Shown here: positions 9,801 through 18,031 of the stretch, piece after piece
Layout: each line of letters starts with the position of its first letter
How positions within the stretch are numbered: the stretch's first letter is position 1
Assembly (NCBI GenBank): GCA_002292405.1
Contig: DBBW01000005.1
Coordinates: forward strand, 74,145 to 116,782
Length of the DNA stretch: 42,638 bases
Origin: Flavobacteriales bacterium UBA974
Lineage (GTDB): Bacteria > Bacteroidota > Bacteroidia > Flavobacteriales_D > Sanyastnellaceae
Direction: 5' to 3'
Notes under the pieces: model-generated
Told to the model about the DNA's origin: nothing
The model's input: the letters and a program-made list of their open reading frames with translations, nothing else
Databases searched by the model: none
Translations under genes and position numbers: made by a program

Positions 9801-9925
9801 CAGGATCTGAATCAGTTATTTGTCCTGAGACATCAAGCTGTCCTTCTGACTTAGACGGCAATGGATCGATTACTACTTCAGACCTTCTGGTCTTCTTGTC
9901 AACTTTCGGTCAAATTTGTGATTAG
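6896..9925 (+). CDS. Giant Cys-rich secreted protein with an in-frame TAA in its signal peptide
   Basis: From the ATG at 6896 a signal peptide is read (MKLSNRLFPAIFIALTSIIS), then TAA at 6956-6958, then the same frame continues (NLYSQECD) to 9925. The next usable start is ATG 7109, which gives a 938-residue product without export signal. Layout: two related beta-sandwich domains each ending GWGE...GDLxI...CP, six copies of the motif GCxDxxACNYDxxAxxDDGSC, CDCDGNVLDNCGVCGG-type linkers, a beta-sandwich domain spliced into the fourth repeat (about residues 430-535 of the 938), and a C-terminal calcium-loop-like segment (DLDGNGSITTSDLLVFLSTF). It is probably a T9SS cargo; adhesion or surface binding is a guess. 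Either a recent pseudogene, a sequencing error, or expressed by readthrough. Confidence 0.75.
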
Positions 9926-9976
9926 AACCATCAACTTAAACGACGCATTCGCCGTGTGTTGATATATTGTTAAAAA

Positions 9977-10012
9977 AACCGTTCTGTGCGAAAGCGCAGG
10001 ACGGGTTTTTTC
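9977..10012 (+). terminator. Rho-independent terminator of the giant protein gene
   Basis: A GC-rich hairpin with arms AACCGTTCTGTGC and GCGCAGGACGGGTT around a GAAA loop, followed by T6. It lies about 50 bases after the TAG stop of the giant Cys-rich protein gene. Confidence 0.8.
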
Positions 10013-10065
10013 GTTTTTTCGACCTCCCTCAATATGCCTGCTACTTATTGTCTTTTAAAAAAAAT

Positions 10066-10104
10066 AGCCCCGCTAACTCAACAGTTAACAGGGCTTTTTT
10101 TTTT
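10066..10104. terminator. Bidirectional terminator, mainly for tRNA-Cys on the minus strand
   Basis: The arms AGCCCCG and CAGGGCT (10066-10072, 10089-10095), with an inner TAACT/AGTTA stem, are flanked by an A-run on the left and a T-run on the right, so the hairpin can act in both directions. On the minus strand it follows the 3' end of tRNA-Cys. Confidence 0.75.
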
Positions 10105-10107
10105 ATC

Positions 10108-10181
10108 TGGAGGTCCGAAGCGGATTCGAACCGCTGTAGCAGCTTTTGCAGAGCTGAGCCTAGCCGCTCGGCCATCGGACC
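10108..10181 (-). tRNA. tRNA-Cys(GCA)
   Basis: Read on the minus strand: acceptor GGTCCGA (10181-10175) pairs with TCGGACC (10118-10112), discriminator T, then an encoded CCA (10110-10108). The anticodon arm CAGCT-CTGCAAA-AGCTG gives GCA, and the T arm is GCGGTTCGAATCCGC. U73 is the known identity element of tRNA-Cys. Unlike tRNA-Leu, the CCA end is encoded in the DNA. It lies inside the segment bracketed by the 48-bp repeats. Confidence 0.93.
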
Positions 10182-10242
10182 CTTACACCACAAAGATACA
10201 CAACTGAGAGCGTAAGGATGCACTCATTACCATCTTCGTTGC

Positions 10243-10454
10243 ATGAATTTCAAGAGATTAATACCCAATACCCTGACAAAGGGTAATTTATTAGGGGGGC
10301 ATATGTGTGCTGGGAAGCGGCTTCAGCGGCTGACATAACAGATGGAAGAATAGCGGCGGTTTGGTTGGCTGCGATGTTTTTTGATGTTTTAGACGGATGG
10401 GCTGCGAGGAAACTAGGTGTTGAAGGCCCGATGGGTTTACATAAAGGGATATAA
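10243..10454 (+). pseudogene. 5' fragment of a CDP-diacylglycerol-serine O-phosphatidyltransferase gene
   Basis: The ATG at 10243 starts MNFKRLIPNTLTKGNLLGG, typical for the N-terminus of PssA-type enzymes. The frame then breaks at a run of six G (10294-10299); another frame continues AYVCWEAASAAD...WLAAMFFDVLDGWAARKL, carrying the start of the CDP-alcohol phosphotransferase signature (DG-x2-AR). The similarity ends at the second copy of the 48-bp repeat (10440). About 70 residues of a roughly 230-residue membrane enzyme remain, so it cannot be functional. Confidence 0.65.
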
Positions 10455-10487
10455 TCGAAAGGTTGTCTCTCGTTTTTGTTTTTAACG
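10440..10487 (+). repeat. 48-bp direct repeat, copy 2 (possible attachment site)
   Basis: The partner of 6334-6381 (45 of 48 identical). It forms the boundary between the truncated pssA fragment and the DoxX-like pair. Read in reverse it encodes VKNKNERQPF, the same tail as the recombinase fragment, and the hairpin of copy 1 is degenerate here. Confidence 0.7.
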
Positions 10488-10515
10488 GAATCTAAGCGTA
10501 ATAAGACCGATTCCT

Positions 10516-10899
10516 CTAGTCTGTAATCGTTTTTCTATCCAAGTAAACGATCACCAAGCTCGAGATTAGCATCAAGCCAGCAGGAAGAAACTTGATAGCT
10601 TCATCGTTTACTCTGAAATGCATGACTATTGCGCCACACATGAGTACTGCTATTAACGATGCGCTAGGGACAATGGATTTTTTGTAGAAAAATCCAACCA
10701 ACAGGCCTGTCGCAGACAATACTTTTAAAGCGCCAATAATATAGAACATGGTTTCACTTAGTCCATATACTGCGAATTCTTGAATCATATTTAATGCGTC
10801 TCCACCTCTGTATATCGTTGCATTATTTAGTCTAAGGAGCCAGACATTAAGTACCAAAAGTGACACCACCAACATCAGGAGTTCTTTTATATATTTCAT
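10516..10899 (-). CDS. DoxX-like small membrane protein
   Basis: 127 residues with four predicted membrane helices (for example LLMLVVSLLVLNVWLL, MFYIIGALKVLSATGLLVGFF, SASLIAVLMCGAIVMHFRV, PAGLMLISSLVIVYL). The pattern of four helices with GALKxLxAxGLLxGFF in the second resembles the DoxX/DoxX-like family, whose functions are mixed and often unknown. Its ATG overlaps the stop of the upstream paralogue by four bases (10896-10899), so the two are one transcription unit. It borders the second 48-bp repeat. Confidence 0.7.
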   Translation of the reverse strand: MKYIKELLMLVVSLLVLNVWLLRLNNATIYRGGDALNMIQEFAVYGLSETMFYIIGALKVLSATGLLVGFFYKKSIVPSASLIAVLMCGAIVMHFRVNDEAIKFLPAGLMLISSLVIVYLDRKTITD

Positions 10900-11249
10900 T
10901 TTAATGTTTTTAAAGATTGCATGCTTTTAATAAAGATAAAGGAATTAAGAATAAAGTACCCTATTGCTGGCAATGACTGAATCGAATCATCTTCGATCTT
11001 AATTCTTACAATTAAGGCACCAGTCATAAGCAGGGCCAAAAATAATGAGCTAACAATTGTGATCTTCACATTTAATCTTGACAACAATAGCCCCAAACCA
11101 AAAACAACTTGGCTAAGTCCAATTAAGATTCTAAAGTCCGAAAACCCATACCTAATAAATTCATCGATATAAAATGGAACAAACAAGGTTGTTATTCCAT
11201 AGAATAGATGTGAAAAACCAGAGAAAATTCTAGAAATTAAAAGCGTCAT
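10896..11249 (-). CDS. DoxX-like small membrane protein, paralogue
   Basis: 117 residues with four hydrophobic segments and the same general plan as its neighbour (SQVVFGLGLLLSRL, SLFLALLMTGALIVRIKI, GYFILNSFIFI); both have a short Asp/Glu-containing loop before the last helix. The start is chosen at 11249, four bases downstream of an exact TAnnTTTG box, which predicts a leaderless message. The function is unknown; a small-molecule or redox-related membrane role is only a family guess. Confidence 0.65.
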   Translation of the reverse strand: MTLLISRIFSGFSHLFYGITTLFVPFYIDEFIRYGFSDFRILIGLSQVVFGLGLLLSRLNVKITIVSSLFLALLMTGALIVRIKIEDDSIQSLPAIGYFILNSFIFIKSMQSLKTLK

Positions 11250-11253
11250 GCTG

Positions 11254-11261
11254 CAAAAGTA
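11254..11261 (-). promoter_or_regulatory. -7 promoter box giving a probably leaderless transcript
   Basis: TACTTTTG on the minus strand is an exact TAnnTTTG match and is separated by four bases from the ATG at 11249. That spacing would put the transcription start at or next to the A of the start codon. Confidence 0.5.
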
Positions 11262-11351
11262 GATGTTTATTTTAATAAATCATCGATTCGTCTTGTTGGT
11301 TCTCGGTATACATCCGTCCGGGAATTTCAGTAAGACTGAGTTTATTTAAAT

Positions 11352-11750
11352 TTATTTAAAATCACAGGGTAAATAGAGAAGGTCAAAAACAATTGCAAAT
11401 ACGGCCGTTACGCTTGTTATGATAGACAACTGGGAAACGGATTTGAATTGAGATAATAACAATGGAAGCAAGCATAAAATCACTACAATTGTTGTCTTAA
11501 TCACAGCCTGTCCAGTTGTATATCTAACATAATTTAAAACTTCTTCGTTGTTTAAGTTGGTTTTTTTATGATGAATAAAAGAACTGACAATATGGATCGA
11601 GTCATCTATGATTAGACCAAATGCAATCGTGAAGATAAACTCATTGGAAAGACTGATATAAAAGTCAAAAAGGTACAAGACTCCTACTGTAATCATTTAA
11701 AAGAGGGACTAATTTAGGATATAACTCGTATCTTGTTAACAAATATGTAT
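11352..11750 (-). pseudogene. C-terminal fragment of an RND/MMPL-type exporter, frameshifted
   Basis: An open stretch from 11696 encodes membrane segments typical of the last part of RND/MMPL-type exporters: FTIAFGLIIDDSIHIVSSF (compare the family motif G-I-x-VDDxIH), then TTGQAVIKTTIVVILCLLPLLL and a last helix. Just upstream, in another frame, RYELYPKLVPLL continues the similarity, so there is a frameshift near 11697-11705. Everything further upstream is lost. It is non-functional debris in the same accessory zone as the recombinase fragment. Confidence 0.65.
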
Positions 11751-11924
11751 ATTCGTTAAACAATGTCAGAAATAATTTCCATATTCTGATCAGGGTTTAC
11801 ACCTCTATTCACAGTTTCCCTTAAGAATTTCTCTCATAAATAGTCTTATCTTTTAAAACATATTCCAAGACAAATAGGGATTTATATACTCCTTGTTCAT
11901 TTTAAGAATTGTAATTCAAATCAC

Positions 11925-13796
11925 ATGAGGTTAGTATTTTTCATCTTTTTCTTGTCCTTCAATTCGGTCTTTGCACAGACAATCTTGTTGGACGAAGATT
12001 TTTCAACCACGACTCAAGATGGTTTGCCGGACTTGTGGAGCCAGTATACACTTTCAGATGATGGAGGTTGGCTGAACGGAATGAGTAATGACTTACAGAG
12101 TGAATGGTGGGGAATTGATCCTCACGGCACCTTTGTCGCAACAAATGATGATGCGTGTGATTGCAATAAAAGTGAAGACTATCTGATTACTCCTCCGTTA
12201 AACTTTGGCGACGTGGACAATGCTATTTTATCTTTTGCAAGCTTTTTTTCCGGAGAAACATTTCAAGGCAATACAGATCGGGCGACTATTGAGTATTCTT
12301 TAGATGGAGGTGACTCGTGGATTGTGTTGACGGAAATAGTTGGGAATGGAAATTCAGATAATACCGTATGGGAAAATCACAGTGTTAATCTCTCGGAAAT
12401 ACTTGAATACAATGATGTTTTACTTGGCTTTCATTATGATGACGATGGGGGATGGATGTTTGGTTGGGCGATTGATGATGTCGTTATTTACGAACCTTTT
12501 GGATTAAATGCTGAGATGACCTTGTTGACTTTTCCTACAAACATCTCATTGGGTGCAGCTGTCAATATTGAAGGTGTCATCACCAACATAGGCGCAGAAA
12601 CGATAGAAAGTTTTGATATTGTCTGGTCACAAGGTGGCGCCATGTCCTATTCACAATCTTATGAAAATCTTTCTATATCGTCAGGAAACGCATATGATTT
12701 TACACATCAAGATCAGTTTTATGCTGAGAGCGCTGGATTGTATCCCATCGATGTGACGGTGACAAATGTGAATGGTCAGCAAGACGAAGACCTCACAAAT
12801 AACAGTCTCACCAATTCTATCATGGTCATTGAGTATGGTGAGATCAACAGTGGTAAGTTTCAAAGAGAGTATATTTATTTTAAACCCAGTAGTGCGCCAG
12901 AAAACTGTCCTTTGGTATTCGTCTGTCATGGGTATACTGGGACCGCACAGGGAATCATGAATTATTCTGACTTTAACAATTTGGCAACTGAGTATGGATT
13001 TGCGGTGTGTTATCCTCAAGGTATAGAAGATTCTTATGGGAGTACGTTCTTTAATGTTGGCTATGATTTCCAAAACAATGAAACGGTGGACGACGTGGCT
13101 TTTTTAGAGGATTTAATAAGCTTGTTTTCCGCAGACAATTCGATTGACTCAGACAAGGTGTTTTGTACGGGGATGTCAAATGGTGGAGATTTTTGTTATT
13201 TACTTGCTTGTGAAGCCTCTGAATCTTTCTTAGGCGTCGCTCCTATAGCAGGGATGATTATGCAAGACATCATGGACGATTGTACCCCGTCTCAAAATGT
13301 GGGGATTTTAGAAATCCATGGAACACAGGACAATGTCACTTACTACAATGGAGATGTGAATAACCAAGATGGTTGGGGGGCATATCCTAGTATCTCAGCT
13401 ACTATAGACTTTTTTGTGGATTTATATGACTTGGAATTAAATTCAACAGGTAATTTCCCCAATATTTCTAACAATGATGGAAGTACCGTTTCGTACGAGA
13501 AATATGGTGTAGATGAGGAGTGCGCCAAGGTTTGGTTATATACAGTCAACGGCGGAGGTCATGATTGGCCTGGAGCATATGGAAATATGGACATAGATTC
13601 AAGCAGAGAAGCCTGGTTGTTTTTTGAAAGTCTGTGTGAATCGCCTGTGGCGATTGAAAAACCAAATGCTGTAGGAGATAAAACATTAGAAAAAATTACC
13701 GATTTATTAGGTCGAGAAATCTCTGAGATAGCGCCTCAAATTTTGTTATATATCTACGATGACGGTTCAATAGAGAAGAAGTTTGTAGTTGAGTAA
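11925..13796 (+). CDS. Secreted PHB-depolymerase/feruloyl-esterase-like protein
   Basis: 623 residues, probably exported by Sec and T9SS. Signal peptide MRLVFFIFFLSFNSVFAQ; residues about 20-195 form a beta-sandwich (choice-of-anchor J-like: DEDFSTTTQDGLPDLW, GWAIDDVVIYEPF); a short CARDB-like domain follows (about 197-300); then an alpha/beta-hydrolase of the polyhydroxybutyrate depolymerase (LpqC) type. The catalytic Ser418 lies in GMSNGG, Asp469 in HGTQDN and His546 in GGGHDWPG. The C-terminus (KITDLLGREISE...LLYIYDDGSIEKKFVVE) is shared with the protein at 15638-17815 and probably acts as a sorting signal. Natural substrate unknown: short polyester or acyl esters are likely. Confidence 0.82.
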   Translation: MRLVFFIFFLSFNSVFAQTILLDEDFSTTTQDGLPDLWSQYTLSDDGGWLNGMSNDLQSEWWGIDPHGTFVATNDDACDCNKSEDYLITPPLNFGDVDNAILSFASFFSGETFQGNTDRATIEYSLDGGDSWIVLTEIVGNGNSDNTVWENHSVNLSEILEYNDVLLGFHYDDDGGWMFGWAIDDVVIYEPFGLNAEMTLLTFPTNISLGAAVNIEGVITNIGAETIESFDIVWSQGGAMSYSQSYENLSISSGNAYDFTHQDQFYAESAGLYPIDVTVTNVNGQQDEDLTNNSLTNSIMVIEYGEINSGKFQREYIYFKPSSAPENCPLVFVCHGYTGTAQGIMNYSDFNNLATEYGFAVCYPQGIEDSYGSTFFNVGYDFQNNETVDDVAFLEDLISLFSADNSIDSDKVFCTGMSNGGDFCYLLACEASESFLGVAPIAGMIMQDIMDDCTPSQNVGILEIHGTQDNVTYYNGDVNNQDGWGAYPSISATIDFFVDLYDLELNSTGNFPNISNNDGSTVSYEKYGVDEECAKVWLYTVNGGGHDWPGAYGNMDIDSSREAWLFFESLCESPVAIEKPNAVGDKTLEKITDLLGREISEIAPQILLYIYDDGSIEKKFVVE

Positions 13797-13926
13797 TCAA
13801 TGAAAGAACTTGTGAGGAAGATTGATTCGTGTTCTTATTAATCACCTCGCTTTGTAACAAAAATAGCTTCAGCCTATTTTGTTGCAAATATTAAGAGCAC
13901 CAGATAATTTATATTCGCTTTTAATT

Positions 13927-13934
13927 TATGTTTG
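13927..13934 (+). promoter_or_regulatory. -7 promoter box for the 13964 gene
   Basis: TATGTTTG is an exact TAnnTTTG match placed 29 bases before the ATG at 13964, a normal leader length. No TTG is found at the usual -33 position. Confidence 0.45.
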
Positions 13935-13963
13935 CATCTTCACATACACAATAAATTTAAATT

Positions 13964-14563
13964 ATGAATAAAATAATTTTATCAATTGCATTAATTTCTG
14001 TAGTTTTTATATCTCAAGCCCAAGTTGTTAAGCTTGCGGGGCCAAGAGTTGGTGCAACAATTGTAACTGCAGGTTCAGCAGCGGATTTTATTCAAAATGA
14101 TCTAATGATGCCCGGGGATGATGGATGGGGAAATTCATCAACAGCATTAATTACACAGTATGGTTGGCAGCTTGAATCTAGATTTATTGAAAGTGAAGAT
14201 ATATCTGGCTTAGTGGAGTGGGTGTTTTTAGTTGGCGGAATGGAAAGAGGTTTGTTTTTACCTTCTGTTTCTTCACTTTTTGGCTTAAGGTCAAAGAGTG
14301 GATTTGAAGGTGCATTAGGACCTAATCTCTCTTTGACTGGTGTAGGTATGGTTCTCGCCTTAGGATATACTTTCACAACAGGCAACCTTAATGTTCCTAT
14401 AAATTTATCCTTTGTTCCAGGAAAGTCTGAGACATATGAAGAAGGTGGAGGATGGGATTGGGACGCTGCAACAGGAACTGAGATTTATGTTCCGGCATCC
14501 TCCACAGATTACACTACAGGTAGCCGAATTTCTTTAACCTTAGGTTTTAATTTGGCACAGTGA
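13964..14563 (+). CDS. Small secreted or outer-membrane protein, unknown function
   Basis: 199 residues with a signal peptide (MNKIILSIALISVVFISQAQ). The mature part is glycine-rich with amphipathic segments (LAGPRVGATIVTAG, GMVLALGYTFTTGNLNVPINLSFVPG, GSRISLTLGFNL) and ends in a hydrophobic strand, fitting a small outer-membrane barrel. No family is recognised. It is a single gene with its own promoter-like box, in the same direction as its neighbours. Confidence 0.65.
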   Translation: MNKIILSIALISVVFISQAQVVKLAGPRVGATIVTAGSAADFIQNDLMMPGDDGWGNSSTALITQYGWQLESRFIESEDISGLVEWVFLVGGMERGLFLPSVSSLFGLRSKSGFEGALGPNLSLTGVGMVLALGYTFTTGNLNVPINLSFVPGKSETYEEGGGWDWDAATGTEIYVPASSTDYTTGSRISLTLGFNLAQ

Positions 14564-14679
14564 TCCTTGTGAAAAACCTCCGTGTTCTCAAGCACAATTA
14601 TTTATAGGGCATGGCCTAGGCTATTCAGAAAAGGTATGATACCACCTGAAAGAAAATAGACTAGAAAGAACTGGAGAAT

Positions 14680-15612
14680 ATGAGTGTCAGTATTTCGAAT
14701 GACAACTTGAAAGATAATCACCCATCACTAATAGATGGAGGCCTATCAAATGTATTAGAATCGCAAGGGTGCGATTTAAAACATAAATTATGGACAGCTA
14801 ATTTATTGGAGAAGAATCCAGAGGCTATAATTAGAGCACATCTCGATTATATTAACGCGGGAGCTCAATGCATAACTACATCTAGCTATCAAGCATCTAT
14901 CCCTGGGTTAATAGCAATTGGTTACAAGAGGAGTTCAGCTGAAAAACTCATTTTAAAATCTATCCAATTGGCTGAGATTGCAATTAAAACCGCTTTGGAT
15001 TCAGGTGTTATTGATAATAAGCCTCTTATTGCAGCTAGTGTAGGACCGTATGGTGCGTATTTAGCTGATGGATCCGAATATCGAGGTAACTATGCTATTT
15101 CGGATAAAATATTGAGGGATTTTCACCTTGAAAGAATGAGAATATTAGATCGTTCAAATGCAGATATTCTAGCTTGTGAAACGATCCCAAGTTTTCAAGA
15201 AGCAGGAATACTTTCAGAAATATTATTGCATGTAGATACACCTGCCTGGATATCCTTTTCTTGTAAAGACGGTAAACATCTAAACGATGGATCAAAAATC
15301 AGCGAATGTGTTGCGATCTTTAAAAATCATCCAAAAGTTTTTGCCGTTGGGGTAAATTGCACGAATCCGAAATACATCTCGGATTTAATACCGTATATAA
15401 AAGCAAGCTGTGGGGACAATAAAGTCATTGTATATCCCAATTCTGGAGAGGTATACAACGCTCAAAGTAAAACTTGGATGGGCCTATCAGAACCAAAATA
15501 TTTTGTGGAGATGTCCAAAGAATGGATAAACTTAGGAGCTGATATTATTGGAGGATGCTGTAGAATAGGTCCTGATCACATTAGAAGAATAAGCGACATA
15601 TTCCAACAATAA
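14680..15612 (+). CDS. mmuM: Homocysteine S-methyltransferase
   Basis: 310-residue zinc enzyme that transfers a methyl group from S-methylmethionine (or S-adenosylmethionine) to homocysteine to form methionine, in the cytoplasm. Visible: LIDGGLSNVLESQGCDL at the N-terminus, ITTSSYQASIPG, ACETIPSFQEA, and the zinc ligands Cys in VGVNCTNP and the adjacent pair in GGCCRIGPDHI. The length is typical for the MmuM subfamily. A single gene, convergent with the next one. Base composition is like its neighbours. Confidence 0.92.
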   Translation: MSVSISNDNLKDNHPSLIDGGLSNVLESQGCDLKHKLWTANLLEKNPEAIIRAHLDYINAGAQCITTSSYQASIPGLIAIGYKRSSAEKLILKSIQLAEIAIKTALDSGVIDNKPLIAASVGPYGAYLADGSEYRGNYAISDKILRDFHLERMRILDRSNADILACETIPSFQEAGILSEILLHVDTPAWISFSCKDGKHLNDGSKISECVAIFKNHPKVFAVGVNCTNPKYISDLIPYIKASCGDNKVIVYPNSGEVYNAQSKTWMGLSEPKYFVEMSKEWINLGADIIGGCCRIGPDHIRRISDIFQQ

Positions 15613-15637
15613 GAACAACTTTTTCAGAGCAACATCA

Positions 15638-17815
15638 TTACTCGACAACAAACACTTTCTCTGCGGAACCGTCGTCATAGATATAGAAAACAATTTGGCC
15701 TATCACCTCATTAACTTCTCTCCCTAGTTGATCAACAATTTTAACTAACGATTTATTTATTTCAGGATCTCCAACTTCTACATTACTTGAGGGATCAATA
15801 ACCACGTTAAACTCCACTCTTTCAGAGATGCAAGGATCGGCAGAATGCATACGCCAGTTGTAGAAGAAATAGTAGTAATTGTATTGATTGTTACTTGTAA
15901 CGGTTGTGCTTACTATGCTAGCTAAGGACCCTATCTCATAAGGGTAGTTAATGTCTGCGCCTGGAGCGTCACGCCAGAGATATGGCTCGTTATTACCTGC
16001 ACTCAAACCATATCCTTCACCTGCAGGAAGTTCGACATCCAATATAAACTCATTCCAGCCTTCATCTAATTCTTGAAAGACTTCACTCAATAGACTTCCA
16101 TCTGTATCCAAAATAAGTATGCTATGCAAAGCTGATTGCACAGAATATACTTCTACGGATTCAAAAACGACAGATTCGAAGACATCAAATTCTAGCCAGT
16201 ATGCATTGTTGTCGTGGTATTGGCCATTGTTGAAGTCAGGCTCCTCCTTTCCGCCTACAACATCCCACTCTCCGTCGCTATTCGCCGCCCATATATTTTG
16301 GGGGAACAGTTCAAACGACATTTCAAATGATTCACCTATGGATATGGGGTCTGATGCGGTTTCGCTTTCATACCAAAAAGTACCGGGTTCATTTTGGAAC
16401 TCAACACCAACATCTTCCTGCATAATTGTTTGTGGTAAGGGAGGTGCTATTATGAAGCAAGTACTATCATCAATAGTAGCATCTAATGAGTAATTACAAG
16501 CATCAATATCAGTGCAACCAACACAGAATAATTCTTCATTTTCACATCCTCCACAGATGTTAAATCCAATACATGAACCATCATCTTCAATAGCATTTTG
16601 ATCGTAGTTACATGCTTCAGAATCGGTGCAACCTAGGTCGCTTAACTCTCCCGATAAGCCTAATAAAAACAATCCTTCTTGAATGTGAGAAACAGCAATT
16701 ACTCCAGAGGGGAAATATGGATAGTTGGACCAAGTCCCGTCAAATTGAGCAGAATTGTTAGAGGGGTAGAGATCAAAATATGCAACTTCTTCGAGGTTTG
16801 CATCAGCAATATTCTCGGTATCTAGTATCCTCAATCCAGCTGTATAATTAGATTGATAAACATACCCATTATGCGTGTAAAGATTGTGATCAATAGCTGA
16901 TGTGCTAGAAACGAAGGTCCCAATAATTTCAGGCGAACTAAGGTCTAGCATATCCCAAATAAACGTGGTTGTATTTATTCCGATATTCTGTTCATCGAGT
17001 TCGTCATTGCTTAGGAAATACCTGTGATCTTCTGTCAGCCATCCCTGATGAGTATACGATGAACCAGGATATCCAGTGCTGCTGATTAAACTAGCATTAC
17101 TAGCATCGGTTACGTCTACAACTGTCACGGTGTTCTCGTTACAAGCAAATGCAATTTCTTTCCCCTGGAAATTCGAATCTGGCCCAGAGTAATTTACAAC
17201 CTGCGCGTCATGTGTATAGCCGTCTTCAGAGAAGTCTCCTATCAAAGTGGGATTCAAAGGGTCGCTGATATCAAGAATGTGAAGTCCACCCTCGAACGTG
17301 TTTGTTCCCACTCCATAAGCTCTGCCCGTACTTTCATTAATCACAATGTTATGTGCATTTTCCCATCCATTGTAAAGCGCATCCTCCTCAAACAAGAGTG
17401 GTGGTGCTTCGATATCTCTCAGATGTGTCAGATCGAAAATTTGCATCCCATGTCCCCCAGCCTCAGAAACGATAAAAGCGTAGTTGTTGTAAACCTTAAT
17501 ATCACGCCATGTAGAGTTCTGAGTTGCGGTAGGAAGATTGCCTAAATAAATAGGGTTAACAGGGTCAGTGATGTCGAGGAATGCAGTTCCATTTGTTCTG
17601 CCAAGTATGACATACTCGGCACTATCTAATGGGTCTACCCACCCCCAGATATCATTCATCGATCCTCCCCCTATATCTCCATTCTCTACAAACGAAAGTA
17701 GATTTATATTCTCACATGGATATGCGCCTGCCATACCGTTAACGCAAGGGGTTTGGGCTAGAACTCCCAAAGAGCTAAATAAGAAAAAAGTGGAGAACAA
17801 AAGTCGAGTGTACAT
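15638..17815 (-). CDS. Choice-of-anchor B family secreted protein (LVIVD-type beta-propeller)
   Basis: 725 residues with a signal peptide (MYTRLLFSTFFLFSSLGVLAQ). The N-terminal 370 residues are a propeller of repeats such as FLDITDPVNPIYLGNLPT and LHILDISDPLNPTLIGDF, as in choice-of-anchor B proteins. Two Cys-rich repeats follow (GCTDSEACNYDQNAIEDDGS; GCTDIDACNYSLDATIDDS), then a beta-sandwich and a C-terminal tail (KIVDQLGREVNE...VFYIYDDGSAEKVFVVE) also seen in the esterase at 11925-13796. Likely T9SS cargo; the role of the propeller is not known. Convergent with mmuM. Confidence 0.85.
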   Translation of the reverse strand: MYTRLLFSTFFLFSSLGVLAQTPCVNGMAGAYPCENINLLSFVENGDIGGGSMNDIWGWVDPLDSAEYVILGRTNGTAFLDITDPVNPIYLGNLPTATQNSTWRDIKVYNNYAFIVSEAGGHGMQIFDLTHLRDIEAPPLLFEEDALYNGWENAHNIVINESTGRAYGVGTNTFEGGLHILDISDPLNPTLIGDFSEDGYTHDAQVVNYSGPDSNFQGKEIAFACNENTVTVVDVTDASNASLISSTGYPGSSYTHQGWLTEDHRYFLSNDELDEQNIGINTTTFIWDMLDLSSPEIIGTFVSSTSAIDHNLYTHNGYVYQSNYTAGLRILDTENIADANLEEVAYFDLYPSNNSAQFDGTWSNYPYFPSGVIAVSHIQEGLFLLGLSGELSDLGCTDSEACNYDQNAIEDDGSCIGFNICGGCENEELFCVGCTDIDACNYSLDATIDDSTCFIIAPPLPQTIMQEDVGVEFQNEPGTFWYESETASDPISIGESFEMSFELFPQNIWAANSDGEWDVVGGKEEPDFNNGQYHDNNAYWLEFDVFESVVFESVEVYSVQSALHSILILDTDGSLLSEVFQELDEGWNEFILDVELPAGEGYGLSAGNNEPYLWRDAPGADINYPYEIGSLASIVSTTVTSNNQYNYYYFFYNWRMHSADPCISERVEFNVVIDPSSNVEVGDPEINKSLVKIVDQLGREVNEVIGQIVFYIYDDGSAEKVFVVE

Positions 17816-18031
17816 CTTTCAATCATTGAGGTATGTAAAAGTACATTAGGGAAATTGATAGAGTGATTTTCTATTGAATTAAATAATCTTTAATTTTGTT
17901 AATCCTCGAAATTGTTCAACTCGCTGTTTATTAGCAAACTATTGAAATGCTTTAGAATACTCCTCTACGGTATATAAATAAAGAAACGAACATTTCATTT
18001 AGTTGGTTGAATTGTACTTTAACTTTCACAT

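Noticed and set aside
9450..9854. 134-codon ORF in another frame of the giant protein
   Set aside because: Met/Ile/Val-rich shadow produced by the repetitive GAT/TGT codons of the real frame.
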